From Adiantum capillus-veneris (lineage: Eukaryota > Streptophyta > Polypodiopsida > Polypodiales > Pteridaceae), in assembly GCA_014529385.2 (NCBI GenBank), contig CM043962.1, positions 126,756,970-126,820,969 on the forward strand: 64,000 nucleotides of DNA, read 5' to 3'. Within the stretch, counting starts at the first letter, position 1. Every line of letters starts with the position of its first letter. Positions 10,074 to 20,479 of this stretch are shown piece by piece. The notes beneath the pieces were generated by a model. The model saw only the letters and a program-made list of their open reading frames with translations, was not told the origin of the DNA and did no database searches. A program made the position numbers and the translations under genes.

Positions 10074-11263
10074 CTAAGCAAGCACAAAGAAGACCTTGCG
10101 TTGTTCTAGTTTGAAACTTGCATTACCGACATCCTCGAATCCCATTATGACAAAGTGTTCCCGAAGATTGGCAAGAGTCCAATGCGGATTCACTGCAACC
10201 ACCTCCACCTCGTTATTGGGCATGCGGACACGAATTTCAAAGGATTGAATCTCTTCGGCTGTCAGCTGCAAGGGTATCCATTTGCCACATTTGTGCATCC
10301 ACCTCTCATAGCTAAACCGTGCATACAAGGTGCACCTTGCTTTCAAATACCGAAGGCAAAGCTGTGTGGGGGACACATTGCACTTATAACAGTCACCATC
10401 ATGCAAACCGTCAACATAGCCTCAATCGACACCTAGAATGGTGTCCATTGCATCTATGTCAGCTTCTTTGCAAACAAACATTGTTGGTGTTTCTACAATC
10501 GGCAGAGAGCGGAATGCATGCACAAACAAATGAATGGGACAATGCCAACTGAGACCCACCGATCTGGTTGCCTTACCAAACTTTAGGGACCCTTGGAAAT
10601 CTTGCAGCACCTTACGCTTGAAAGAAAGCAAAGCCCAATGGTCTGGAGTTGGCCATTCTGCACTCTGCAATGAGGGTGTCTCCACGACTTCTAACCTACC
10701 ATAGCTTTGGCTTGACTTCGGCACCACGTACTTGTGGAAGTACATGAATATTCGCTGCTCGATAAGTTTTTTCGATGAAACATTAGGAAACATAAGCTCC
10801 CCAATGTGAGCATGCACAACCATGAACGTGCCTGAGAGGCACTCAAACGGCTGCTCCTCAACTAAGCTGGATGGAAAAAAATCTTTACAAATGCCCTTAG
10901 TTAAACATAATGATCACATAAACGTAAACATAACATATGCATGGGATAGCTAAACCATGAAAACTTACAATGAGGTGCAAATTGATTTGAAGCTCTCTTG
11001 AGGTGGAGCTCAGCTGCACTGTAGATGTGTTGCACGATGGCCACCATTCCGGACTTTGTTTCTTTGAATGCCAATAGCCGGCCCTTCCAATGACGTTCCA
11101 ATACGCCTCGACACCATACGCGATGAGGTCCAGCACGTGACGGTTGCATGTAGATCCATGCACCCTTCTTGAATACTTGTGGGATCCATACCCCCTCTGA
11201 GTCTTTTGTGTTGTGCAACACAATCTCCTCTATCTCTGGTTTGGGCCGTCTATGCGTGGACAT
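10074..11263 (-). pseudogene. Transposon gene 3 (unknown; conserved C-terminal beta-rich domain)
   Basis: ATG 11263 (MSTHRRPKPEIEEIV). Exon 1 ends near 10969 at a GTAAGT donor, and the next exon starts near 10870. Conserved blocks shared with copy B include YMQPSRAGPHRV, HWKGRLLAFKETKSG, SAEWPTPDHWALLSFKRKV, GKATRSVGLSWHCPIH and YLKARCTLYARFSYERWMHK. The end carries FEIRVRMPNNEVEVVAVNPH and WTLANLREHF, a strand-strand-helix pattern that might be ubiquitin-like. An in-frame TGA near 10422-10424 interrupts it. No enzyme motif is recognised. Conservation of the protein blocks in two diverged copies says it was a real gene of the element, transcribed divergently from the right terminus. Confidence 0.5.
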
Positions 11264-11904
11264 GCTTGGGAAGTTGGGCTTAGGAAGGGATTTGAAAGAG
11301 TTGAGTACTGAGGGAAGGGTGAGGTGAGCTGCCTATGGTGGCTATGGTGGCTTTGACAGTGGAGATAGAGAAAGAGGGGAGGAGTGAGAGGTAGAGAGGT
11401 AGAGAGGACTGTAGAGGGTTGATGGAGGTGTGAGAGAAGGGGGAGCTATTGAGAGAGAGGAAGAGAGTGGTGGAAAGCTTTTGGCTATGGCTGCCTTGAC
11501 TGTAGAGAGAGAATGGGAGGAGGGAGAGTGTGGGAGAGGAAAGTAATGAGGGAGAGAGAGAAAAGTTGATTTTGGGGGGGAAAATTGACTTTTTTAAGTT
11601 AGTTTATGTTTTGGGGCAGTTTTGGAGGCAAATGGGTCAACTTTGGAACTTTTAAAAAAAATTCAATTTTTAGGGTTTTTAAGCATGCACGTTTTTTTGG
11701 GGGGGGTCCCTCCCTCTTTTATGACACCTCTCTCCTCCTATTTACCCCCCCTCCCCCCCCCCCCCTAGCCTACCTTCCACCTCTCTCTAAGAACCAAGCA
11801 TTGAAGAGGGAGACAATTAGGCTGCACCCCTACCATTCCTCCCCCTCTAGGTGATATCCCAAGAGCCTTCTCATTGGTTCTCCCTTAAGCCTTCACTAAT
11901 CAAA
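11264..11904. other. Right subterminal region of transposon A
   Basis: Contains the presumed gene 3 promoter, a purine-rich stretch of GAGAGG-type repeats (about 11290-11570) and a poly-C run near 11747-11765. No gene is recognised. A similar C-run sits near 34743-34763 in copy B. Confidence 0.5.
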
Positions 11905-11937
11905 AAGGCCCAAGGAGAGTCCATATTTTTCCTAATG
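11905..11937 (-). repeat. Right terminal inverted repeat of transposon A
   Basis: Reverse complement begins CATTAGGAAAAATATGGACT and matches 4370-4402 at 31 of 33 positions. The host base that follows (A, 11938) equals the base before the left end. Confidence 0.9.
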
Positions 11938-11938
11938 A

Positions 11939-13566
11939 CCACCAGTTGCAAAACCTGAGGATGTGATCCATGTCATGCCTACACAAGTAATCCCACCAAA
12001 CCAGGAACTAAAAGAGCCAGATTCTAGTCATGAGCACAGACCAAACCTCAAAGACCCAGCATTAGAACCAAGGATAGTACTGAATACCACGGATAACTCT
12101 TCTGAGGGATTTCACCAAGCTATGCCTGAGGATTGTCAAGAGATAGATGGTCTTGATGAATTGTGGAAACAAGTCAGAGAGGCCAATGAAGCCGATGACC
12201 TAAGAAGACGAGTAGACAAGACTGGTGATGAAGGAGGAGTGTTTCTACCACCAATAGAGGAATTTGAGACTGGATCTCAAATGAATCTAGACATGCGATC
12301 GTATTGGGGCGACAAAGGATCTGTACAATCTATGGATAGTCAACCCCATTCGCTAAGAACACTACCGTCCTACATGGGAGAGTACGAGACCAAGTCAGAT
12401 GTGGTTGCAGTCCCATCACAGAGACTGTCAACCCCATTCGCTAAGAACACTACCGTCCTACATGGGAGAGTACGAGACCAAGTCAGATGTGGTTGCAGTC
12501 CCATCACAGAGACTGTCAACCCCATTCGCTAAGAACACTACCGTCCTACATGGGAGAGTACGAGACCAAGTCAAATGTGGTTGCAGTCCCATCACAGAGA
12601 CTGTCTCCCAACAAGGCCATCGATTCAAAGGGGCTAGTAGATATTCTATCTAGACCAGTCACCTGTACAATAATGTTAACCGAGTTGCTCAGAATAAGAC
12701 CAAACATGTGGGCTAATGTGGGTAAATGTCTAGAGAAATTTGGTGTAAAAACCCCAATGACTCAAATCGAGGAAGGCATCAAAGAGCTTGAAATGCCTCA
12801 GCTAAATACTAGGCCAGTGCCATTAAACAAGGTAGGCGAGTATTACAAGGGAGAAGATGGAAACACCACCCTTCCTGTGGAATTTAATAATGTAAAAACC
12901 ATGGCAATCCTTGACAGTGGAGCTGGTGTGGCCATTGCAACCAAAGAGGTTTGGAAAAAATGGGGACACAAGGAAAATCCCCTAGGACTGCTAGAAAAAG
13001 TACTTGTTACTTCTTGTGGCATTGAATATGAACACACTTTTGCTGTTGTTGACTTTGGCGAGAAGAACAACTATGACATCATTCTGGGAAGACCATTCAT
13101 GCAACAATTGAAAATGGTCCAAGATTGGGGTTGTGACCATATATACCTGAGACATATGGAAACCATAACAAAGATAAACTTGAGGGACCATAGCTATAGG
13201 GATGTGACGAGAACACCAGTTGAGGAGTTTGATTCCGCCACAGTAGCAGGATCAGAACTTCCAGCTTGGTCAGGTAAGCCTAAAGAACTGTGGATGTGTG
13301 GAGCTTCACAATGTGGTAGCTTGAAACGTGAGGAATGTATCCTAGAGCCGGTTATAGAGGATATGGACTATATCCCAGAACCATTTCCTGAAGAAGAGTT
13401 AGAGCCTTTTGGATGGGAACACATCTTGGCTACTCTGGACGTGTGCGCCGTGAAGGATGCTTCCACAACAAAGTTTTGTGATAAAAATGGCTATGATGTC
13501 GTTCCTTATTTTGCAACCAGTGTAATCCAGGAAAACGAAGAGAACCAGACATCAACAAGCTCTTGA
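11939..13566 (+). pseudogene. Retrotransposon aspartic protease region (gag-pro continuation)
   Basis: The host retrotransposon frame resumes beyond transposon A. After an acidic linker, a tandem repeat (12340-12603) shifts the frame. The frame then runs open from 12487 to a TGA at 13564-13566. The retropepsin-like domain has the active-site strand AILDSGAGVAIAT (near 12903-12941) and the later YDIILGRPFMQQLK (near 13072-13113), the usual DSG...ILGRP pair. It would cleave the Gag polyprotein in the particle. No reverse transcriptase follows. Removing the two extra 88-bp repeat copies restores the upstream frame, so the break is recent relative to the protein. Confidence 0.8.
12340..12603 (+). 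repeat. Three tandem 88-bp units inside the gag-pro frame
   Basis: Units start at 12340, 12428 and 12516 (shared text tcaaccccattcgctaag) and are nearly identical. Since 88 is not a multiple of three, the two extra copies (176 bp) shift the frame by two. Upstream and downstream frames agree once they are removed. Confidence 0.9.
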
Positions 13567-13698
13567 CATAAGGAGCAAACAAAGAAATGTGGAGAATCAA
13601 AAGATGAAGAAAACGACGAGTTCTATGACTCTGTAGAACACTTCAAGCTTCAAGAAGATCAACGACCCGGGAATCAATGTCATCGCTACACGATTAAA

Positions 13699-14560
13699 GT
13701 GCATCAAAAGTGGATTCCAAAGTCCTCGGTGAAGACACAGCCACCACAAGCATCCTCATACATGGCTCCTAATAAGGATGCAAAGACTCAGCGAGGAGGA
13801 ATACGACCAGAGCAACGAGCTAACAATGCTCTAATCAATGGGCTAGAAATGTCCTCCAAGAAACTACCACCCAGGAGCAAACAGACAGTAACTTTCCACT
13901 ACCATCCAAAAGATCAAGGGAAAGTACAAGAAGTCAACCTTGCTGAGGATAGTAGCGATAGTGATGAATCTTACGACATCCCCTATCATCAACTCAGGCC
14001 ATCACTATCACCAACCCCTTTAGCAACAACCATGACAGGTCAAAAGAACAAGACAACAAGTCAAATCCAAAAAGCTCGACAAATCTGGATACCAAAAAGC
14101 CAGATCGGCCAAAAACAGATATGGACCAAGAAGACAAAGATCTCTAATGACAAATCACAAGATCCAACACCAAAACAAAAACAAGGAAAGCGTGCACGAA
14201 CGGGTAAGAATATCACAAAATTGCAAGCTTTCACAACTCAGGTTTGAGCTCCAAAGAAGTTGATTCAAGCACAAAAAATTCAAGAATTCATTTGGATTCC
14301 AAAACAACCACAGTATCAACTTTCAAAGCCTGAATCCCTTCCCCAACCAAGCGTACAAGGGCTGAAGCAAAGACCACTGTTGACTCACACAACAAAAAGG
14401 TGGATCCCAAAGAAGTCTCTTCAAACACAAATGAAGCACGGGCAAGTATGGGTTCCCAAATGAGAGCCAGCAATAAAACAGCCAATAATCGCAAAGAAAT
14501 GGGTCCCAAAGAAGAACAACAAAACTGTTGTTAGTGCATTGTCGCTTGAATTCTTACAAT
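13699..14560 (+). pseudogene. W(I/V)PK-repeat C-terminal region of the gag-pro polyprotein
   Basis: Same frame as the protease, with TGA stops at 13564, 14245 and about 14461. It is Lys/Gln/Pro-rich with a recurring tryptophan motif: QKWIPKSS, RQIWIPKSQ, KQIWTKK, EFIWIPKQ, KRWIPKKS, GQVWVPK, KKWVPKK, spaced about 15-40 residues apart. The TGA at 14245 lies exactly where a Trp of the motif is expected (QV*APKK), consistent with TGG-to-TGA change. Similar tryptophan-PK repeats are seen in gag regions of some plant retrotransposons. Their binding partner is not established here. Confidence 0.6.
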
Positions 14561-16060
14561 TCTTCCTACGATTATAGTACAGTTAGAAGAGAGCAAGTCA
14601 CTTCAATCAAGCAACGATACAGGAGCTTCAAAGATCATTACATTGCTTAGAATAGGAAGCCTCGCCAACAAATGCCAATAAGCAAATTTCTTATACCCAC
14701 ATCTTGCACAACATAAATCTTTTCCATGCATTGACTGTGTATGCATAATAGGGCTACATTACAAGGCCTGCATAGGCACAACTTTTAATTGCCCAAGCAC
14801 AACACATACCCTTTGCGATACCCTGTCGTAAAGGATGACTCCAAATAGGAAGGGGGGAGGCATTCTGAATGCGGACCTAACATTATGACTATTAGAGGGC
14901 AATGTTTTGTGAGAGGCATTGATTTTTGCGTTTTATTGTGATAATTTTTTGATGAAATTTAGAGTATATGCCCTCATAGTAGTTTTACAGAGGAGTATGG
15001 GGACAAAATCCATATATGAGCCCCTAGGGACATGGTATAGTGTACATAGCATTTAGATTTCTATTTGAATGAATTTTTTTTTGTTGAGTTGTTTTAAGAT
15101 TTTCTTTGTTTATTATTAAGAAAAAAATATAAAAATTCCATAATCCACATGAAGAAAAGACTGATGAGAGGCCTGAGCACTACAAAGAGAAGAAGGTACA
15201 AGAAAACGATGAAACTTCACGAAGTATGTCTCAGCAGCCACTACAACAGCCGAAGAACTTGTCACAAAGCAGTGTCAACATGCAACCGACAAGTCATACA
15301 AGTCAGAGTCGAGTAGCTAAGCCACAAAATGAGTGAGGTGTTAGTCCCAAAGCTTCAAGTAATATTCTCTGTGGTCTAAGCGTCTTAGCTATTCTAGGTA
15401 CTGCTCAAGCTGGAAGAGTTGAGCATATTTACGTTGTGTCACTCATGCTGGTATAGGTGAGCAAAAGAGTCGAAGTCTAAGTACTTAAGTCTGGTGAAGT
15501 GAAGGAGAAGGTCCAAAAGACACTCACGAGTTGAGAACAGTGAGATACGAGTGGAGAAACTTCTACATCGACAACCCTTCTTGGAAAGGTGGAAGCTATT
15601 GTGACATCTTTTGATGTCACATGTGCTACATTTATTCCTCAAAACACCCATCATCTCCTTCTTTCACATTGCATGCTTTTGGTGATAAATTTCTCATATG
15701 CATATAGAGTGTCCCATAATTGGCACTTGCATCAGGCACTCTTCTCGTGTTTCACCCAAGCACTCACCTTTCATGAACATGTACTTCACGTTCAACTGCT
15801 CAACTCCAATAAGAGAGTATACCAAAGGCATTTTTTTTTCCCACCGGGTTTTTTCCCTTTGGTCATCCAGGTTTTAGACCCTAATCTAAAGACAGCTATC
15901 GCCATCCTCTTGTACATATTCCTTCTACATCAACAATAAGGAAATGCTACTCAAATCAATTGACAAATGAATTGGAGCACAAATTTTAGATCATTGCATA
16001 CTTCTCCTCGATGGCGAGTTGAAGAATGGCCTACAATGACAAAATCAGTGAATGGTCAAA
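14561..16060 (+). other. 3' untranslated part of the gag-pro retrotransposon
   Basis: No coding region is recognised in this 1.5 kb. It contains a purine-rich tract (aggaaggggggagg, near 14849-14862), a candidate polypurine tract, and a hairpin at 15821-15863. The last part resembles the 3' region of the related element at 54-59 kb (shared text ccctttggtcatcca and agaccctaat). Confidence 0.5.
15821..15863 (+). repeat. ACCAAAGG...CCTTTGGT hairpin with T/C-rich loop
   Basis: ACCAAAGG (15821-15828) pairs with CCTTTGGT (15856-15863) around a loop of T runs and cccaccggg. The related element has CCAAAGG...CCTTTGG at 58579-58620 with the same following text. Comparable stem-loops occur near transcript ends of many plant LTR elements, so it may help 3'-end formation. 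Confidence 0.6.
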
Positions 16061-16239
16061 ATGCCATGTGAGCATACCTATCATCTAATCTGCTTTGTTG
16101 TTGCATGCTCCCTGGGAACCGAATGTAGAGCTTCCACCTGCCAGCAGAGGATACCAGCTGAATGGTGTGGCAAGGTCACAGGACAAGGACCTCCAATCAC
16201 AGAGAGTTCTGGTAAGATAATGTTAAGGAACAATTATCC

Positions 16240-17270
16240 AGCCTTGATTTCTACACTAGCCCTGTGTATGCTAGTTAGCATAGAAGGTATGCTAGTTAGC
16301 TTAGTGGGTATGGTGGCTAGCATATTGTGTATGGTAGTTGGCAAACCTAGTTATGCTAGTTAGCATACTACGAGATATAGCTAGCATACATTATCATGGT
16401 AGTAAGCATATTGTGTATGCTAGTTAGCACAACTAGTTATCCTAGATAACATATGTGAATACTAGTTGGCATTTTTTGTATGCTAATTAGCATACTATGT
16501 ATGCTAATAAGCATACCTTCTATGCTAGTTAACAAACTATGCATGCTAACTAGCATAGAGAGTTTCCCCATTAAAAACAAAGTATGCTAATCAGCATATT
16601 AAATATGCTAATTAACATATTAAATATGCTAATTAGCATAAGGTTTTATGTTAGTTAGCACATTAATTAGCATACTCGATATGCTAACTAGCATACCTTG
16701 TATGCTAGCTAGCATTTGGTGCATGCTAACAAGCATTCAAAGTTTAGTTAGCATACCTTCTTTGCTAGCTAGCATAATGTGTATGCTTGTTAGCATACCT
16801 CTATGCTAGTTAGCATACATTCTCAGCTAGCTAGCATATTGTGTGTTCTAGTTAGCATACCTCTTTGCTAGTTATCGTAATGTGTATTTTAATTAGCATG
16901 CACAGTATGCTAATCAGCAAAGATGGTATGCTAATTAGCAGATACATTATGTTAATTAGCATATCTTATCTTCTAGTTAGCATACCATCTATGCTAGCAT
17001 ACAACTGTGTATGCTAATTAGTATACCATGTATGATAATTAACATAGCATGTATGCTAATTAGCACACCATCAGTAATAAGCATACCATTAGCATACACA
17101 CAATTTTGCTAATTAATATTTTATGTATGCTAATGTGCATACATTCTTTGTTGGTTAGCATACATACTATATTCACACTTCCTTGTTAGCATATTTTGTA
17201 TGCTAATTAGCATATTGATCATGGTGGTTAGCACACTTTGTATACTAGTTAGCATAGACAATATGAATGT
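16240..17270. repeat. Palindromic satellite block 1 (ATGCTAATTAGCAT type)
   Basis: Dense array of variants of TATGCTAATTAGCATA and ATGCTAACTAGCAT, roughly every 20-30 bp, in no strict period. The core is its own reverse complement. No coding content is seen. Other blocks lie at 25490-26935, 34929-34970 and 37320-38690, suggesting one satellite region broken up by genes and insertions. Confidence 0.9.
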
Positions 17271-17337
17271 CTACAGGATATAGATGCCTACCATACATGG
17301 AATGTCACTTGTCACACTATGCATACAAGCAATCATA

Positions 17338-18289
17338 TTGGTATCGATGAAAAGTAACGGGTGAATGGAATACATAGGTATAAATGATGCAGGATGCGAA
17401 CCTGACAAGACACCTATCAATGAAAGGATAGAAGAGAAGCTCTGTAATGATGAGTCTGATGATCTAGATAGACATCATGAAAGGGAAGATGTAATGCCAC
17501 AGCATGCGACAGTGCATGAGGTTGCTGTACATGGTAAAGAAACAGATGATGATGATGAAGATTTTATCATGATTACTCATGACAAGCAAAAACTATTGAA
17601 CTGTTGCACAATAAAATAATATTGAAAAGAGTTTCTCCATTATAAATATCTAGAGAAATACATGCCACAGCATGTGGAGCTTGCTAAAACTACATAACTT
17701 GGACACAACAAGGAACGGAATCAACATAATTTCTTGCAAGCACATGAGTGAATGGATTTCTTTCCACCTCTGCTACGTTCGTTTATGTCATCTAGAGTGC
17801 TCGAAGGGGCAGCACATATCTCGTCCCTCAGGATCTTCCAGAATCTGTTCCAGGCCACCTTTTCTCTTTAATTTCACTTTGTTTACAAAATCCTGCAGAG
17901 GGCTGTCATCACCGATGTCTTGCATAGTCAGCCCACTATCAATCCTAAAACCTTCCTCTTGAGCACTCCAACCTTCCTCTTGCAAACTCCTAACTGTTTC
18001 CTTTGAGACTCATGTTTGATCATCTGTAGGGGGACTTGGGTTTGGGATGAGTAATCATGATAAAATCTTCATCATCATCATCTGTTTCTTTACAATGTAC
18101 AGCAACCTCATGCACTGTCGCATGCTGTGGCATTACATCTTCCCTTTCATGATGTCTATCTAGATCATCAGACTCATCATTACAAAGCTTCTCTTCTATC
18201 CTTTCATTGATAGGTGTCTTGTCAGGTTCGCATCCTGCATCATTTATACCTATGTATTCCATTCACCCGTTACTTTTCATCGATACCAT
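17338..18289. repeat. Inverted repeat, ~243-bp arms, encoding the same acidic peptide twice
   Basis: Arm 17338-17580 and its reverse complement at 18047-18289 are nearly identical, with a 466-bp spacer. Each arm reads as an acidic peptide beginning MEYIGINDAGCEPDKTPINE and continuing to ETDDDDEDFIMITH. The two versions differ at one residue (HGKE versus HCKE). The spacer has a short minus-strand frame (17788-17985) with DIGDDSPLQDFVNKVKLKRK. The high identity suggests a recent inverted duplication next to the FCP1-like gene. The peptide is not recognised. Confidence 0.85.
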
Positions 18290-19165
18290 TTCGCAAGAGA
18301 AACTATAGTTAGTTTCCCTGCATGATTTGAATTATGCCATTGCATGCAAAACCATACAAAAGCGGTGTATTGCCAAGGTGAGACAGTTACAAAAAGAAAA
18401 AGTCAAGATTGAGAAGTGCCTGGCTAGCTATCTTAAACGCTTAATGAAAATTGTTAAGTACTTCAGTTATGTTCATCCCTCGCGGGAATTTATTTTTGCT
18501 GAGTGGTATGCACTGCAAGACACAATATGCGTGCCAAATCCATTGCTAGACGAGGGACACACTTTGGTTCTTGATTTAAATGGCATGCTTGTTCAAGTTG
18601 TAGAGGCAATGCACGGTGACACTCCCCCTAAACATGCAGGGGAAATGATAAAGTAAAATGTGCAAGATAGGAGGTATGTATTTTGTCACAGAGACAACCA
18701 CAAATTTTTGGATTGGTGCCTCCAATTTTTCCATGTGTATATATGGAGCACCAGCATGGAACCTAAAGTGAATGCAATATTAGAAACAGTATTCAAAGAG
18801 CAACGGGCTAAGCTGAGAGGTGTTTTTTCACAGAATCATTGTAGTGGCCAGCCTTGGCAAATATATAATAAGCCTATATTCTTGAAGGATTTGAGATTTT
18901 TTTGGAAGAACTGCAACTTTGGGCCCCAAAACAGTCTAATTATTGACAATAGTATGTACAAAGTGTGCCAAAACCCTGAAGGAAGTTGGCTTGTTACTCC
19001 TAAGATAGAGGACCAGACCAAAGAACAATGGCAAAAATTCCTGATAGATACTTTGAGCAACTAGTTGTTCCTATGGCTGCAATTAGAGGATTGTGTAGCG
19101 TATACATTTGGAAATGCATTTGATACTACCCCAGTTTTGTTTTCACTAGAAGTGACCAAGAAGGT

Positions 19166-19515
19166 GGCATCAGAAGTGCAAAAGTGCAATGAGGCCCAGT
19201 GTAAGGAAGCCTTGCGTAGGAGACAAAGGGAGGCTGCTGAAAGACATAAGAGAGAGAGGCTACAGAGGGAAAAATTACAGAATCAGCAGCAAGCAGAAGA
19301 AGAAAGAGAGTTGAAAGAACCAAAATCTCAACAAGAAGCTGGCATCAGAAGTGCAAAAGCGCAATGAGGCCCACTGTAAGGAAGCCTTGCGTAGGAGACA
19401 AAGGGAGGCTGCTGAAAGACATAAGAGAGAGAGGCTACAGAGGGAAAAATTATAGAATCAGCAGCAAGCAGAAGAAGAAAGAGAGTTGCAAGAACCAAAA
19501 GCTCAACAAGAAGAA
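19166..19515 (+). repeat. 175-bp tandem duplication in the coiled-coil tail of the FCP1-like gene
   Basis: Copies start at 19166 and 19341 (ggcatcagaagtgcaaaag). The 175-bp length shifts the frame by one. The C-terminal codons at 19573 and beyond are in frame with the phosphatase domain only if one copy is removed. The second copy also carries a TAG where the first has CAG. Confidence 0.85.
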
Positions 19516-19571
19516 GAAAGAGAGCAAGACCCAAAAGCTCAGCAAACAAAGAAGCAAACAAACACTGGGCA

Positions 19572-19576
19572 AAAGC
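19572..19576 (+). repeat. Target-site duplication AAAGC, left (copia 1)
   Basis: AAAGC at 19572-19576 is repeated at 25246-25250, directly after the 3' LTR. It is a 5-bp duplication, as expected for Ty1/copia integrase. Confidence 0.9.
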
Positions 19577-20046
19577 TCTTAAGTATGGAGCCTGATTTAC
19601 CCTTGTAATTTTCTGTGGTAAAAGCACACATTTGTAAGGCCCCCATTATGAGGAGAAGCCATCGTGCGTGAAGGAAAATCACTCACCGGAAACCAAAATT
19701 TTCACGGACAAGAATTAGGGGCAACTTTAAAGGCCTCGGGGGCGGAGGCCCCCGAGATTTTTTTTTTTCGCCGGAATATTATGGCCGGACGGCGGTCGGA
19801 AAGTGGTCGAAAAACAACCGGTCGGTTGGCCGGTGGCCGGTAGTCAATGGCCGGTGGTCGGAAGTCAATGGCCGGTGGCCGGTGGTCGGAAGTCAATGGC
19901 GGGTGGCCGGTGGCCGAATTCAAAAGCGGACTTGTCTTCTCAAGGGCGGCCACACATGGGCGGATTGGAGGGTCCGATTTGGACTTATTCGCACAAGGGC
20001 GGCTACACATGGCTGTCTCTCATAAGAGAGGGCAGCCCTTTTGGCC

Positions 20047-20053
20047 TATAAAA
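20047..20053 (+). promoter_or_regulatory. LTR TATA box (TATAAAA)
   Basis: GGCCTATAAAAGGAGGCC is conserved in all four copia LTRs of the window (20047, 24896, 44099, 48603). It is the likely core promoter of the element, and the R region would start about 30 bp downstream. Confidence 0.75.
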
Positions 20054-20253
20054 GGAGGCCATTTCTACACACATTTCATAGTGTGAAGTTGATGCAACAA
20101 GGTGAGTGTGAGGTGGTGAGAGTGAAGCAAGGCGGGAGCTCCATTAAGGGTATAATCCCTTTGTAAACTACTTCTTGTTTTGAAGTACTAAAGCCATTGA
20201 GTGGCTGCTTTCCCGTGGACGTAGCCCACATTGGGTGAACCACGTATATCGTG

Positions 20254-20257
<4 letters not shown>

Positions 20258-20319
<62 letters not shown>
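20258..20319 (+). repeat. (CT)n microsatellite in copia 1 5' LTR
   Basis: About 31 CT units. The same site varies in length in the other LTRs (25107-25158, 44310-44361, 48814-48909), explaining most LTR length differences. Confidence 0.95.
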
Positions 20320-20322
<3 letters not shown>

Positions 20323-20408
20323 CTATAATCTAGTGTATATACATCTGTCTCTCTCCATTAAGTAATCTACTCAATTATCTATTTAGCTACGTCTTATTTC
20401 CTAACAAC

Positions 20409-20420
20409 TGGTATCAGAGC
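20409..20420 (+). promoter_or_regulatory. Primer binding site, initiator tRNA-Met (copia 1)
   Basis: TGGTATCAGAGC two bases after the LTR end is the standard tRNA-iMet priming site of plant Ty1/copia elements. Confidence 0.95.
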
Positions 20421-20479
20421 AAGGTTTGCTCGTAGCTAAATTATCTCAAGGAAAGGATTCCTTGACTTGGGTGGGAGTT

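Larger units (their letters stand above)
4370..11937. mobile_element. DNA transposon copy A with a histone H3-like gene (7568 bp)
   Basis: Ends are inverted repeats starting CATTAGGAAAAA. The base left of the element is A (4369) and the base right of it is A (11938), so the duplication appears to be 1 bp. Removing the element plus one A rejoins the host retrotransposon frame (CTA GAA CCA CCA GTT). Contents: transposase-like gene (plus) and H3-like gene (plus), convergent with two minus-strand genes of unknown function. Copy B at 26936-34928 has the same ends and the same gene order. Internal deletion has removed the middle of the transposase gene here. Confidence 0.85.
82..16060 (+). mobile_element. 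Gag-protease-only LTR retrotransposon (TR-GAG-like), split by transposon A
   Basis: Internal region of an LTR retrotransposon primed by tRNA-Asp: a 2.6 kb untranslated leader, gag, zinc-knuckle remnants, an aspartic protease and a C-terminal W(I/V)PK-repeat region, then an untranslated 3' part. No reverse transcriptase, RNase H or integrase was seen on either strand, so it is probably a non-autonomous TR-GAG-type element. DNA transposon A interrupts it at 4370-11937, and the reading frame continues on the far side. The 3' end merges into satellite DNA near 16.06-16.25 kb and no 3' LTR was recognised. Confidence 0.7.
19577..20406 (+). repeat. 5' LTR of copia 1
   Basis: 830 bp, ends CTAACA. 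Contains a GC-rich minisatellite (about 19810-19915) built on ggccggtggtcggaagtcaa, a TATA box at 20047-20053 and a (CT)n run at 20258-20319. Short frames reading GGRWP and similar are translations of the minisatellite and not genes. Confidence 0.95.

Noticed and set aside
4370-11937. Classical CACTA (EnSpm) element
   Set aside because: The ends are CATTA, not CACTA. There is no 3-bp target duplication and no TNP2-like transposase.
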